Assembly: GCA_004299235.1 (NCBI GenBank)
Contig: SCQL01000004.1
Span: 1-64,000 of the forward strand
Direction: 5' to 3'
Length of the DNA stretch: 64,000 nt
Origin: a bacterium
Lineage (GTDB): Bacteria; Chloroflexota; Dormibacteria; Dormibacterales; Dormibacteraceae
Both the position numbers and the translations under genes were made by a program. The notes beneath the pieces are model-generated. The model was not told the DNA's origin. It saw nothing but the letters and a program-made list of their open reading frames with translations, and searched no databases. Shown here one piece after another: positions 33,956 through 41,751 of the stretch. Numbering within the stretch: position 1 is the stretch's first letter; each line of letters starts with the position of its first letter.

Positions 33956-35140
33956 GTGATCGCAGCTGACGCCAGGGCTGCCATCAAGCGCCTTGCTCGC
34001 TTGAACGCCTTCATCGCCCTCACGGATGAGGACGGCGAAGGTCCCTTGGTGGCGGTCAAGGACGTGGTCGACGTCCAGGGCATGCTCACCACCACTGGCG
34101 CCAGCGCGCGCGGCCTGCGCCCCGCCGCCGAGGATGCGGACGTCATCCGGGCGATCCGATCGGGCGGTTGCCTGGTGATCGGCAAGACCAACTTGAGCGT
34201 CAACGTCGCCTGCGCCAATCCGCACTACGGCCGGGTCCTCAATCCACGCGATGAGCGGCGGATCACAGGTGGGTCCTCCGGCGGCTCGGCCGCGGCGGTC
34301 GCGGCCGGTCTCTGCTCGTGGGCGATCGGTACCGACACGGGTGGCTCGGTGCGCATGCCCGCGTCGCTATGCGGAGTGGTCGGGTTCAAGCCGACGCTCG
34401 GCCTCGTCAGCACCCAGGGCGTCAGTGTCCTCAGTCCGACTCTGGACACAGTCGGGGTGCTGGCTCCAGGCGTCCGGACCGCGGCGTCGGCGATCGCGCT
34501 GATGTCGGGCCGCCCGGAGCTCGTGTCAGAGGAGGTTGGCCCGGCGTTCGGGAGCTACCGACTGGGCGTGCCCAGCCGGTGGCTGACCGGCCTCGACCAC
34601 GATGTGGCCCGAGCCTGGCGCGGCTTGGAGACCAACGCTGAAGAGGTGGCGGTGCCCGATCTCGAGCGGATGGTCGCGACTCACAAGCGCATCGTGCGGC
34701 CAGAGGCCGTCCTCACGTATCGGGATCGGCTGTCCGGGGACGCCGACTACCACGACCAGGAGGTTCAGGAGTATCTCGAGATCGGGCTTCGCCTTGGCGC
34801 CGTGGACTACCTCCAAGCGCGGAGGGAGCGCGAGCGGATTTGCCATGAGGTCGAAGTCGCGATGCTCGGCCTGGATGCGCTGATCCTTCCCACCACGCCA
34901 TGTGTGGCGCCGGTCTACGAGGAAGGTGTGCACCCGGATGATGACCTTCTCCGGTTCGCGCGACCGTTCAACGTGACTGGGCAGCCGGCAATCTCGGTCC
35001 CTGTTCCCGGAACCGGCTTACCGGTCGGTATTCAGTTGGTCGGGCGCTTCGGCGAAGACGCGAAGCTCCTCCAAATGGCCCAAGCCCTCGAGCAATTGCT
35101 GTTGGCGACTTTTCCTGAAGGAGGCACGAGTCCGAGATGA
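33956..35140 (+). CDS. Amidase signature family hydrolase, short form
   Basis: A 394-aa AS-family hydrolase. The triad is K35 (VAVKDVVD), cis-Ser107 in GGSSGG and Ser131 in GTDTGGSVR; the 24-residue Ser-Ser spacing is canonical. It is shorter than most AS enzymes, with only 34 residues before the lysine. GTG start; the stop overlaps the ATG of the following Liv-type binding-protein gene (ATGA). Coupled expression with an importer suggests the imported compound, or its first product, contains an amide. Substrate unknown. Distinct from the amidase at 1827. Confidence 0.86.
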   Translation: MIAADARAAIKRLARLNAFIALTDEDGEGPLVAVKDVVDVQGMLTTTGASARGLRPAAEDADVIRAIRSGGCLVIGKTNLSVNVACANPHYGRVLNPRDERRITGGSSGGSAAAVAAGLCSWAIGTDTGGSVRMPASLCGVVGFKPTLGLVSTQGVSVLSPTLDTVGVLAPGVRTAASAIALMSGRPELVSEEVGPAFGSYRLGVPSRWLTGLDHDVARAWRGLETNAEEVAVPDLERMVATHKRIVRPEAVLTYRDRLSGDADYHDQEVQEYLEIGLRLGAVDYLQARRERERICHEVEVAMLGLDALILPTTPCVAPVYEEGVHPDDDLLRFARPFNVTGQPAISVPVPGTGLPVGIQLVGRFGEDAKLLQMAQALEQLLLATFPEGGTSPR

Positions 35141-36321
35141 ACATCAAGACTGCGCTGGGCTGGGCGCCGGCCGCCGCGCTCGCCATTGGAGCGCTGGTGA
35201 CCGGCGCCTGCGGTGCGCCGGGCGGACAGTCGGGGAATGCCTCCGGCCCAATAGTGATTGGCGGCCTTACCCAGACCACCGGGGTCGACGCATATGTGGG
35301 CGCTCAATGTAAAGACGCGATGCAACTGGCTGTCGACCAGGCCAACGCGGCCGGCGGCATCAACGGGCGGCAGATACAGCTCACCTTCGAGGACGACCAG
35401 GACGATCCCGCAAAGGCGGCCACCCTGACGCAGAAGATGATCAACGAGGGCGTGGCGGCGGTCGTGGAGCACGACTCCAGCGCCATCACCCTGGCCGTAT
35501 TGCCGATCGCCAACCGAGCGCGCGTGGTGGTGATGTCAGTGAGCGCGACCTCCCCCAGTGTCACCGAGCGCGGATACCACTACTTCTTCAGGACCATCAA
35601 TCGCGCCGACCGCGGCCAGCCTGTCATCGAGGCCGATTACGCGGTCGAGGCCTTGCACGCCACTTCGGCGGCGGTGCTCAACGACAAGACCACCTATGGA
35701 CAGAGCTTCACGGACGCCTTCGCGGCGGAGTTCGCGGCCAAGGGCGGCAAGATCATCGCCACCGATTCGATCACGGCTGGCGCTGCTGACTACACCCCGA
35801 TTCTCACCCGGATCAAGTCGAACGCCCCGGACGTGCTCGTCTACGGCGGTTACTATCCCGAAGCCGGCCTCATCGCCAAGCAGATGAAGCAGCTCGACAT
35901 GTCCACCGCCTTCATGTCGGCGGCGCTGCTGGGCACCAACTACACCGAGATCGCGGGTCCCGGTGCGGTCGGGACCATCAACGGTGGAGCCCCGGACCCC
36001 AAGTGGTTCCCGCCGGCCAAGAAGTTCTTCGACGCCTTCTCGAACCGCTACCACCAGAATCCGACCGAATGGGCGGCGCACGCCTACGACGCCACGAATA
36101 TCTTGATCGCCGCCCTGCGTAAGTCCGGTTCCGACAACAAGCAGGCGCTGCGGAATGCGGTCGCCGGTGTCTCCAATTACCCGGGCACCTACGGCCCCAT
36201 CAGTTTCGACGCCAAGGGAGACATCACGACCAATGGCAACGTGATCTTCGTTTTCAGGGGCGGCCAGGATTGGGCGGCATACGGCCGTGCCAACGGCAAG
36301 TGGTCACTGATCCGCGAATGA
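35137..36321 (+). CDS. Liv-type substrate-binding lipoprotein
   Basis: A 394-aa extracellular binding protein of the branched-chain amino acid/amide class. The signal peptide ends in a lipobox-like GALVTGAC with Cys25. The mature part begins IVIGGLTQTTGVDAYVG and has NAAGGINGRQIQL, FEDDQDDPAKA and VVEHDSSAIT, typical of the family. It likely feeds the divergent livH-livMG-livF permease, which lacks another binding protein in the window. Translationally coupled to the amidase. Confidence 0.9.
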   Translation: MNIKTALGWAPAAALAIGALVTGACGAPGGQSGNASGPIVIGGLTQTTGVDAYVGAQCKDAMQLAVDQANAAGGINGRQIQLTFEDDQDDPAKAATLTQKMINEGVAAVVEHDSSAITLAVLPIANRARVVVMSVSATSPSVTERGYHYFFRTINRADRGQPVIEADYAVEALHATSAAVLNDKTTYGQSFTDAFAAEFAAKGGKIIATDSITAGAADYTPILTRIKSNAPDVLVYGGYYPEAGLIAKQMKQLDMSTAFMSAALLGTNYTEIAGPGAVGTINGGAPDPKWFPPAKKFFDAFSNRYHQNPTEWAAHAYDATNILIAALRKSGSDNKQALRNAVAGVSNYPGTYGPISFDAKGDITTNGNVIFVFRGGQDWAAYGRANGKWSLIRE

Positions 36322-36379
36322 AGGGCGTGAGATCCTGCCGTGTCAGCCGCATACGAGTGGTTCGGGCCGAGGTACTGAG

Positions 36380-37327
36380 ATGACGACGCACTACGCGTCC
36401 AAGCTCGACACCTCGGCGGTGCGGGAGGGGTTGCAGACCGTGGTCGCCATCACGGTCACCCCCTTCGATGCCGAAGGCGTCGTTGACGAACGCGCTTTCA
36501 ACCGGGTCCTCGATCGAATGCTGGATGCCGGGGTGACCGCCATCACCGTCAACGGCAACACCAGCGAGTTCTACTCGCTGACGTCGAAGGAGTGGCACCG
36601 GCTGACCGAGCTCGCGATCGAGCAGGCTCGCGGCCGCGCCCTGGTGATCGCGGCCGCCGGCTACGACGTGGCCACCGCGATCGAAATGGGGCGGGCGGCC
36701 CAGGAGCTGGGCGCGACCGCGCTGATGATCCAGCAGCCCGTCCATCCGTATCAGTCTCCTGAAGGCTGGCTGGAGTACCACCGGAGCATCGGGGCCGCTC
36801 TGCCGGACCTCGCGCTGATTCCCTACCTGCGCAGCCGCATGGTGACTGCGAGCCTGCTCGATCGCCTCGCGAGCGACTGCCCGAACGTGCTGGGAATCAA
36901 GTACGCGGTGCCGGACCCGCTGCGTTTCACAGAGGTGGTGGGTCAGGTCGGCAGTGAGCGCCTGGCCTGGGTGTGCGGCCTGGCCGAGCCCTGGGCGCCC
37001 TTCTTCTGGCTCGCCGGTGCCCGTGGGTTCACGTCGGGGCTGGTCAACGTGGATCCTCAGCTGTCGCTCGCCATGCTGCAGCACATGCGTCGTGATGAAA
37101 GCGACGCGGTCATGGACATCTGGCGCCTCATTCAGCCGTTCGAGCAGTTGAGAGCGGCTGACGCCAGCGCCCGCAACGTATCGGTCGTGAAGGAGGCCCT
37201 GGCCGCGGTCGGACTCTGCTCAGCCCGGGTTCGTCCGCCGCTGAGCCTGCTGAGCGATTCCGAGCGAGATCTGGTGGGGAGCATCCTCGCCACCTGGGAG
37301 CGCCGCGGAATCGCGGGCGGGGCATAA
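36380..37327 (+). CDS. Dihydrodipicolinate synthase-family lyase (DapA-like)
   Basis: A 315-aa class I aldolase-fold enzyme. The Schiff-base lysine is K174 in LGIKYAVPDP, with the helper tyrosine at Y149 (IPYL) and NGNTSEFYSL in place of the GTTGE loop. Members catalyse reversible C-C cleavage or dehydration of keto acids, for example keto-deoxy sugar acid dehydratases. Given nearby amidases and an aldehyde dehydrogenase at 47360, it may cleave a keto acid derived from the imported compound (inference). ATG 36380 is 58 bp after the binding-protein gene. It differs from housekeeping DapA by its catabolic neighbours. Confidence 0.82.
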   Translation: MTTHYASKLDTSAVREGLQTVVAITVTPFDAEGVVDERAFNRVLDRMLDAGVTAITVNGNTSEFYSLTSKEWHRLTELAIEQARGRALVIAAAGYDVATAIEMGRAAQELGATALMIQQPVHPYQSPEGWLEYHRSIGAALPDLALIPYLRSRMVTASLLDRLASDCPNVLGIKYAVPDPLRFTEVVGQVGSERLAWVCGLAEPWAPFFWLAGARGFTSGLVNVDPQLSLAMLQHMRRDESDAVMDIWRLIQPFEQLRAADASARNVSVVKEALAAVGLCSARVRPPLSLLSDSERDLVGSILATWERRGIAGGA

Positions 37328-37347
37328 CCACCGCTTCCCCTATTCCG

Positions 37348-37367
37348 CCGGGGGGCCGGCCGCCCGG
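37348..37367. terminator. GC-rich inverted repeat between convergent genes
   Basis: The 20-base sequence CCGGGGGGCCGGCCGCCCGG folds into a near-perfect stem (one G-G mismatch) with no T-run. It sits in the 42-bp gap between the DapA-like gene and the convergent flavoprotein gene, where a bidirectional terminator would be expected. Confidence 0.35.
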
Positions 37368-37369
37368 GC

Positions 37370-38977
37370 CTACGACCTGCCGGCGAGGTCCGCCTTCTGG
37401 TAGTTCAGCCGCAGATCGCGACCGTCTTCGGAGAGCTGGACTTCAAGGTTGCCCAGCCAATTGACGTCATCGCGATCGGGGTGGTCGGAGCGGAAGTGAT
37501 CACCCCTGCTCTCCCGCCGGGCCAGGGCGGAGCGGGCGATGGCGAGCGCCACCAGATTCGCTCTTCCGGCGTGAGTCGGCGCGTGGTCGGTGGCGACCAG
37601 TTCCTGGCGGACGGCTTCGAGTTCGGCCACCGCGTTCGTGAGGCATTGCTCATCACGAAGAATCCCGCAACCGCCGTCGAGCGCCGAACGGATCCGGACC
37701 AGCCGCTGGCGGTCACTCGGATCGAGTGAGGTGGGGAGGAGCGCGGGTTGCGGTTGGAGAGCCCGCCCGGGTGAGCGGATTCGGTTCGCGAGAGCATGCG
37801 CCGCCGCCGCTTCGCCCGCGATCGCGCCCATCGCCACGACTTCGGTGCCGCCGGCGGCCGCGAGTCGATGCGCGCCGTGGGCCCCGCCGGCGACCTCCCC
37901 GACCGCGTACAGGCCGGGCACGTCACTCGCGCCACGGCCGTCGATTCGAACGCCTCCCATCAGGTAGTGCTGCGCCGGCATCACCTCGATGAGTCCCTGC
38001 GCGGGCGTGAGCTGCAGGCCGCGCAGCACCTGCTCGATCTGCACGTAGCGAGCCACGATTCCGGGCTCCATTTCGCGGATGTCGTAGTACACGGCGCCGC
38101 CAGGAGTCCCCCGGCCGGCCCGCACCTCGCCGACCATGGCTCGGCAGATGACGTCCTTGCTCGGTGCCGATCCGGTGTCGAGGAATTCATCGCCGCGCCC
38201 GTTGCGCAGCCGGGCGCCCTCCCGGAGGACGGTCGTCGGCAGATCGCGGCCCCGCATATGCGGCGGGCCTGCGGTGACGAATGGTTCGAAGGAGATGAAC
38301 TCCATGTCGATGAGCGACGCCCCCGCTTCGAGCGCGAGCGTGTACCCGATGCCGCGGCTGCCGGGCGGATTGGTCGTGTAACCGAAGAGCTGGCCGGCCC
38401 CGCCGGTGGCGAGAACCACGGCCGGCGCATGGATCGTGACCGGGCGCTTGTCCTCGCCCAGGACCAGCCCGCCGGCCACCCGCCCATCTTCGACCAGCAG
38501 CTGGAGCAGCAGGCCGTGCGGGATCGCCGTCACCTGGCTGCCGGCTGCTTTGAGCCGGCGGCGGATCTCCTTGGAGATGTCCACGCCGACCATGCCCAGG
38601 GAGTAGACCGCGCGCGTCCAGGTCGTTCCGGCAGCCTGCCGCCTCGCCAGCTCGCCGTGCTGGTGGTAGAACGGGATGCCCAGGCTCTCCAGGAACCTGG
38701 TCTCAGCGCCGATGCGCTCCGACATGGCGGCGACCACCTCGAGGTTGTTGATCGCGCCGCCGGCGCGGACCACGTCGTTGAACAGTGCAGCGGGCGCGTC
38801 CTCGGGCACCTCACCCAGCGCCGTGTTCAGGCTGCTGATGCGATTGGAAGCGCCCGGCGTGCCGGAGAGCAGGACGACGCGCGCTCCCGACAGCTGCGCC
38901 CTCAGTGCCGCCATCAAGCCGCCGACGCCGCCGCCCGCGACCAGGACGTCAGCGCTGAGTTCTTCGGTCACCGTCAT
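37370..38977 (-). CDS. FAD-dependent oxidoreductase, fumarate reductase/L-aspartate oxidase-like
   Basis: A 535-aa flavoprotein. The N-terminal dinucleotide motif is VLVAGGGVGGLMAALRA. VVLATGGAGQLFGYTTNPPGSRGIGYTL-type residues form the covalent-family core, and YLMGGVRIDGRGASDVPGLYAVGEVAGGAHGAHRLAA is the second FAD motif of this family. The C-terminal helical part ends with FRSDHPDRDDVNWLGN. It could act as a dehydrogenase of a dicarboxylate or as an amine/imino-acid oxidase. ATG 38977 overlaps the end of gntR by 29 bp; GTG 38971 is an alternative. Same transcript as gntR. Confidence 0.82.
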   Translation of the reverse strand: MTVTEELSADVLVAGGGVGGLMAALRAQLSGARVVLLSGTPGASNRISSLNTALGEVPEDAPAALFNDVVRAGGAINNLEVVAAMSERIGAETRFLESLGIPFYHQHGELARRQAAGTTWTRAVYSLGMVGVDISKEIRRRLKAAGSQVTAIPHGLLLQLLVEDGRVAGGLVLGEDKRPVTIHAPAVVLATGGAGQLFGYTTNPPGSRGIGYTLALEAGASLIDMEFISFEPFVTAGPPHMRGRDLPTTVLREGARLRNGRGDEFLDTGSAPSKDVICRAMVGEVRAGRGTPGGAVYYDIREMEPGIVARYVQIEQVLRGLQLTPAQGLIEVMPAQHYLMGGVRIDGRGASDVPGLYAVGEVAGGAHGAHRLAAAGGTEVVAMGAIAGEAAAAHALANRIRSPGRALQPQPALLPTSLDPSDRQRLVRIRSALDGGCGILRDEQCLTNAVAELEAVRQELVATDHAPTHAGRANLVALAIARSALARRESRGDHFRSDHPDRDDVNWLGNLEVQLSEDGRDLRLNYQKADLAGRS

Positions 38978-39650
38978 CTTGGTGCACGCGCAGGCCGGCC
39001 TTCAACCCGGCCCGGAAGGAGCGCACGTGGTCCCGCATCAGGCGACCCGCTTTGCGCGCGTCCCGCGCCGCGACCGCGCCGAGCACGGCCAGGTGCTGGT
39101 CGTGCTCAACGGCCATCGAGGGGCGGGCCTTCCAGCCCATCATCGAGATGACGCGCACGCGGTCGTGGAGTCGCGCGAGCGCCTCGATGAGCGGGCGGTT
39201 GCCGGAGTTGCTCGGGAAGATGCCGTGAAATTCGCGGTTGAAGTGCGCCACCCGCGTCAGGTCGCCGCTCTGCTGAGCTTCGTAGGAGCGCTCGAGCGCG
39301 TCTTTGGCCGCGGCGATGTCCTCATCGCTGATCCGTGGCGTGGCCAGGCGCACCGCCATCTCCTCGAGCAGCTCGCGCAGCTCGTAGATCTCATCGGCCA
39401 GCTCGGGCTCGATGCGAATGACCGACATCCCGCGATAGGCCGACTGAATCACCAGGCCCTCGCCCGCCAGCCGCTGTAGAGCGTCGCGGACTGGGCTCTT
39501 GCTCACCCCGAAGCGGGCGGCCAGGTCGCGCTCCACCAGGGCCTGCCCGGGCTCCAGCTCGAGCGAGAAGATGGCATGCCGAATGGCGCTGTAGACGCGG
39601 TCGGTGAGCACCTGGCGGTCGTCCAAGAGGCCGATCGCCTTGGCTCCCAT
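38949..39650 (-). CDS. GntR-family regulator, FCD subfamily
   Basis: A 233-aa regulator. HTH: VYSAIRHAIFSLELEPGQALVERDLAARFGVSKSPVRDALQRLAGEGL. The FCD domain has the metal ligands in FNREFHGIF (Asp/Asn, His) and AVEHDQHLAVLGAV plus MRDHV. ATG 39650 is preferred since the fold starts soon after; a much longer frame upstream runs over the operator sites. It is divergent from the RraA-like operon, whose promoter carries GATCTCCGAGATC, and ATGATATACCAT lies just before its own start. It is the obvious candidate regulator for this region and for the matching site at 28450. Confidence 0.88.
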   Translation of the reverse strand: MGAKAIGLLDDRQVLTDRVYSAIRHAIFSLELEPGQALVERDLAARFGVSKSPVRDALQRLAGEGLVIQSAYRGMSVIRIEPELADEIYELRELLEEMAVRLATPRISDEDIAAAKDALERSYEAQQSGDLTRVAHFNREFHGIFPSNSGNRPLIEALARLHDRVRVISMMGWKARPSMAVEHDQHLAVLGAVAARDARKAGRLMRDHVRSFRAGLKAGLRVHQDDGDRRTQR

Positions 39651-39690
39651 TGGATCCGGCGAGGGTGGGTCGCTCGGTCGGCTCACCAAG

Positions 39691-39838
39691 ATATGATATA
39701 CCATCCCGTCGAGGCGGAAAGCTCTCTTCTGAGCGGTTGGCGCGCCGCTCATCGCGTGCGCCGGGCCTCGTTTACGCCCGGGCTGGACACCGTCGCCGGA
39801 GGCCTCAGTGTCGAAGGTAGTATACGATCTCCGAGATC
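39691..39838. promoter_or_regulatory. gntR/RraA-operon divergent operators
   Basis: Two sites are visible. ATGATATACCAT (39693-39704) is a near-palindrome 43 bp upstream of gntR and resembles the tandem sites at 33889-33919. GATCTCCGAGATC (39826-39838) is a perfect 13-bp palindrome 19 bp before the RraA-like start, followed by CATATGCGACGG. It matches the 28450 site in 12 of 13 bases and in the downstream bases. Confidence 0.6.
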
Positions 39839-39856
39839 TCATATGCGACGGCCCAG

Positions 39857-40612
39857 ATGACCAACCTTCCGGCATCGATCGCCCTCCTCGGCGAGGTGAG
39901 CACCGCGACGATCAGCACGCAGCTCTTCAAGCGCGGGCTGCGCAACGCGTTTCTCCAGGGCCTCTACCCGCTGAACCCAGGCTGCGCCCGATTCGTCGGT
40001 GAGGCTTTTACGCTGCGCTCGATCCCAAGCCGGGAGGACCTCGACGTCCTCGCGGTGTACGAGGACTACGACCACCCCCAGCGCAGGGCCGTGGAGTCGG
40101 TTGAGTCAGGCCAGGTGCTGGTCGTCGATTCGCGCAGCGACGTCCGGGCGGCGTCAGCCGGGCAGATCCTGCTGACGCGCCTGCTGAAGCGGGGGGCGGT
40201 TGCATTCGTCACCGACGGCTCGCTGCGAGACTCGGGGGAAATCCGGAAGATGGAGTTCCCCGCATTCGTGGCGGGGGTCGCGGCCACCACCAACCTGGCC
40301 CGCCACCACGTGGTGGACATGCAGGTCCCGATCAGCTGCGCCGGCGTCGCCATCTATCCGGGGGACATCCTGGTCGGTGACGAGGAGGGCGTGATCTGCG
40401 TCCCTCGTCACCTGGCGCCCGAAATTGCGCAGCCGGCCGCGGAGCAGGAGCGCATGGAACGGTTCATCCTCGGCAAGATCGCCGCCGGTGCGCCGCTTCG
40501 TGGCGTCTATCCGCCCGATTCCCAGACCCGTGGTGAGTACGAGTTGTGGTCGAGGAGCGACCGCCGAGAGGCGCGTCATTCCTCTCAGCCGACATTGGAG
40601 GAATCCCGATGA
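39857..40612 (+). CDS. RraA/4-hydroxy-4-methyl-2-oxoglutarate aldolase family protein
   Basis: A 251-aa protein of the RraA-like family, which includes HMG/CHA aldolases that split hydroxy-oxo-diacids into pyruvate and an oxo acid. The signature GAVAFVTDGSLRDSGEIRKMEFPAF holds the substrate-binding Arg-Asp, and VVDMQVPISCAGVAIYPGDILVGDEEGVICVP is a highly typical strand pair. Cytoplasmic. First gene of an eight-gene overlapping operon; the stop overlaps the next ATG (ATGA). Aldolase activity is suggested because the catalytic Arg-Asp pair is intact, but family members without enzymatic activity exist. Confidence 0.83.
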   Translation: MTNLPASIALLGEVSTATISTQLFKRGLRNAFLQGLYPLNPGCARFVGEAFTLRSIPSREDLDVLAVYEDYDHPQRRAVESVESGQVLVVDSRSDVRAASAGQILLTRLLKRGAVAFVTDGSLRDSGEIRKMEFPAFVAGVAATTNLARHHVVDMQVPISCAGVAIYPGDILVGDEEGVICVPRHLAPEIAQPAAEQERMERFILGKIAAGAPLRGVYPPDSQTRGEYELWSRSDRREARHSSQPTLEESR

Positions 40613-41751
40613 ACGACCGAATCCGTACCGTCCAGGATTTCCAGCGGTTGTGGTCAGACGTCCTGCGCGACCGCCCCTCGCGGCGCGCGCTGTTGAAGGG
40701 CGCCCTGCTGCTCGGGCTCTCAGCCCCAGCGCTCGGCGCGCTGCTGGAAGCCTGCGGCAGCGCTCCCCAACCCCCCGGCGCCGGCGTCGCGTCTGCCGGT
40801 CCTGACCTCGAGGCGGCCCGCAAGGAAGGCACTCTGGTCGTCCTGCACGGTGATATCGAAGCCGACATGGTCAAGTTCGTCCAGGCCTTCACCGCCAAGA
40901 CCGGCATCCAGGCCACGGAGCAGCGCCTGCTCCCGGGAGCTGCCCTGCCCAAGCTCGAAGCCGAGCTGCGGTCTGGAGGGAGCAGCGAGTACGACGTCTA
41001 CGACACCTCGGACGTGAGTGTCATGGAGCACCTGCGCCAGCAGGGCCGGTTGCAGCAGTACATCTCGAAGGAGATGCATGCCTACGAGGCGGCCTACAAG
41101 AGCAGGCCGGAGGGTTTCTGGACCACTTACATGATCAACGTCGCGGCCATCATGTACAGCACCGACCACGTCCAGCCCGGCGATGCTCCAAAAACGTATG
41201 AGGATCTGCTGGCGCCCCGCTGGAAGCGCCAGATCGGCTTTCAGGATTCCTCGGCGGGCACGCAGTACGCCTGGTGGTATCTCCTCAAGGACAAGCTCCC
41301 GGCGGATTACTGGGACCGGCTGGCCGAGCAGCAGCCGCGCATCTACGCCTCCTCGACCCAGATGATGCAGGACGTCTACAGGGGCGAGCTCCTGATCGGC
41401 GCCAAGGTCAGCATCTTCCAGCACTACCAGGCGCTCCACGCCCACCAGCCGATCAACGTGGTCATCCCGCCCACTGGGGCTCCCGCGAACCTCCAGGTCG
41501 CGGGCATCATCGGTGGGACCAAGAAACCGAATGCGGCCAAGGCCTACATCGACTACCTCCTCTCCGAGGAGGGGCAGCAGGCGTGGGCCGGCATCGAGGG
41601 CAACTACTCCGTCCGATCCGGGGTCACCGTCCCCGGAGTGCCGCCGCTGGCCGCGGTGAAGCTGCTCTTGCCGGCCGACTATTCCGATTACGTGCTGACC
41701 GCCAACCACGCCCAGTTCGTGAAATTGTGGAATCACATCTCGGGCCTCTAG
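40609..41751 (+). CDS. ABC importer substrate-binding lipoprotein with Tat-like signal (family 1/AfuA type)
   Basis: A 380-aa binding protein. The N-terminal SRRALLKGALLLGLSAP with RR at 25-26 is a twin-arginine signal and LLEAC (Cys49) a lipobox-like site. The mature body begins ARKEGTLVVLHGDIEADMVKFVQAFTAKTGI, like Fe(III)/putrescine/phosphonate-type binding proteins, and ends YIDYLLSEEGQQAWAGIEGNYSVRSGV. Iron-binding tyrosines are not evident as a pair, and the operon is catabolic, so the ligand is more likely an organic acid or amine. ATG 40609 overlaps the upstream stop. Confidence 0.86.
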   Translation: MNDRIRTVQDFQRLWSDVLRDRPSRRALLKGALLLGLSAPALGALLEACGSAPQPPGAGVASAGPDLEAARKEGTLVVLHGDIEADMVKFVQAFTAKTGIQATEQRLLPGAALPKLEAELRSGGSSEYDVYDTSDVSVMEHLRQQGRLQQYISKEMHAYEAAYKSRPEGFWTTYMINVAAIMYSTDHVQPGDAPKTYEDLLAPRWKRQIGFQDSSAGTQYAWWYLLKDKLPADYWDRLAEQQPRIYASSTQMMQDVYRGELLIGAKVSIFQHYQALHAHQPINVVIPPTGAPANLQVAGIIGGTKKPNAAKAYIDYLLSEEGQQAWAGIEGNYSVRSGVTVPGVPPLAAVKLLLPADYSDYVLTANHAQFVKLWNHISGL

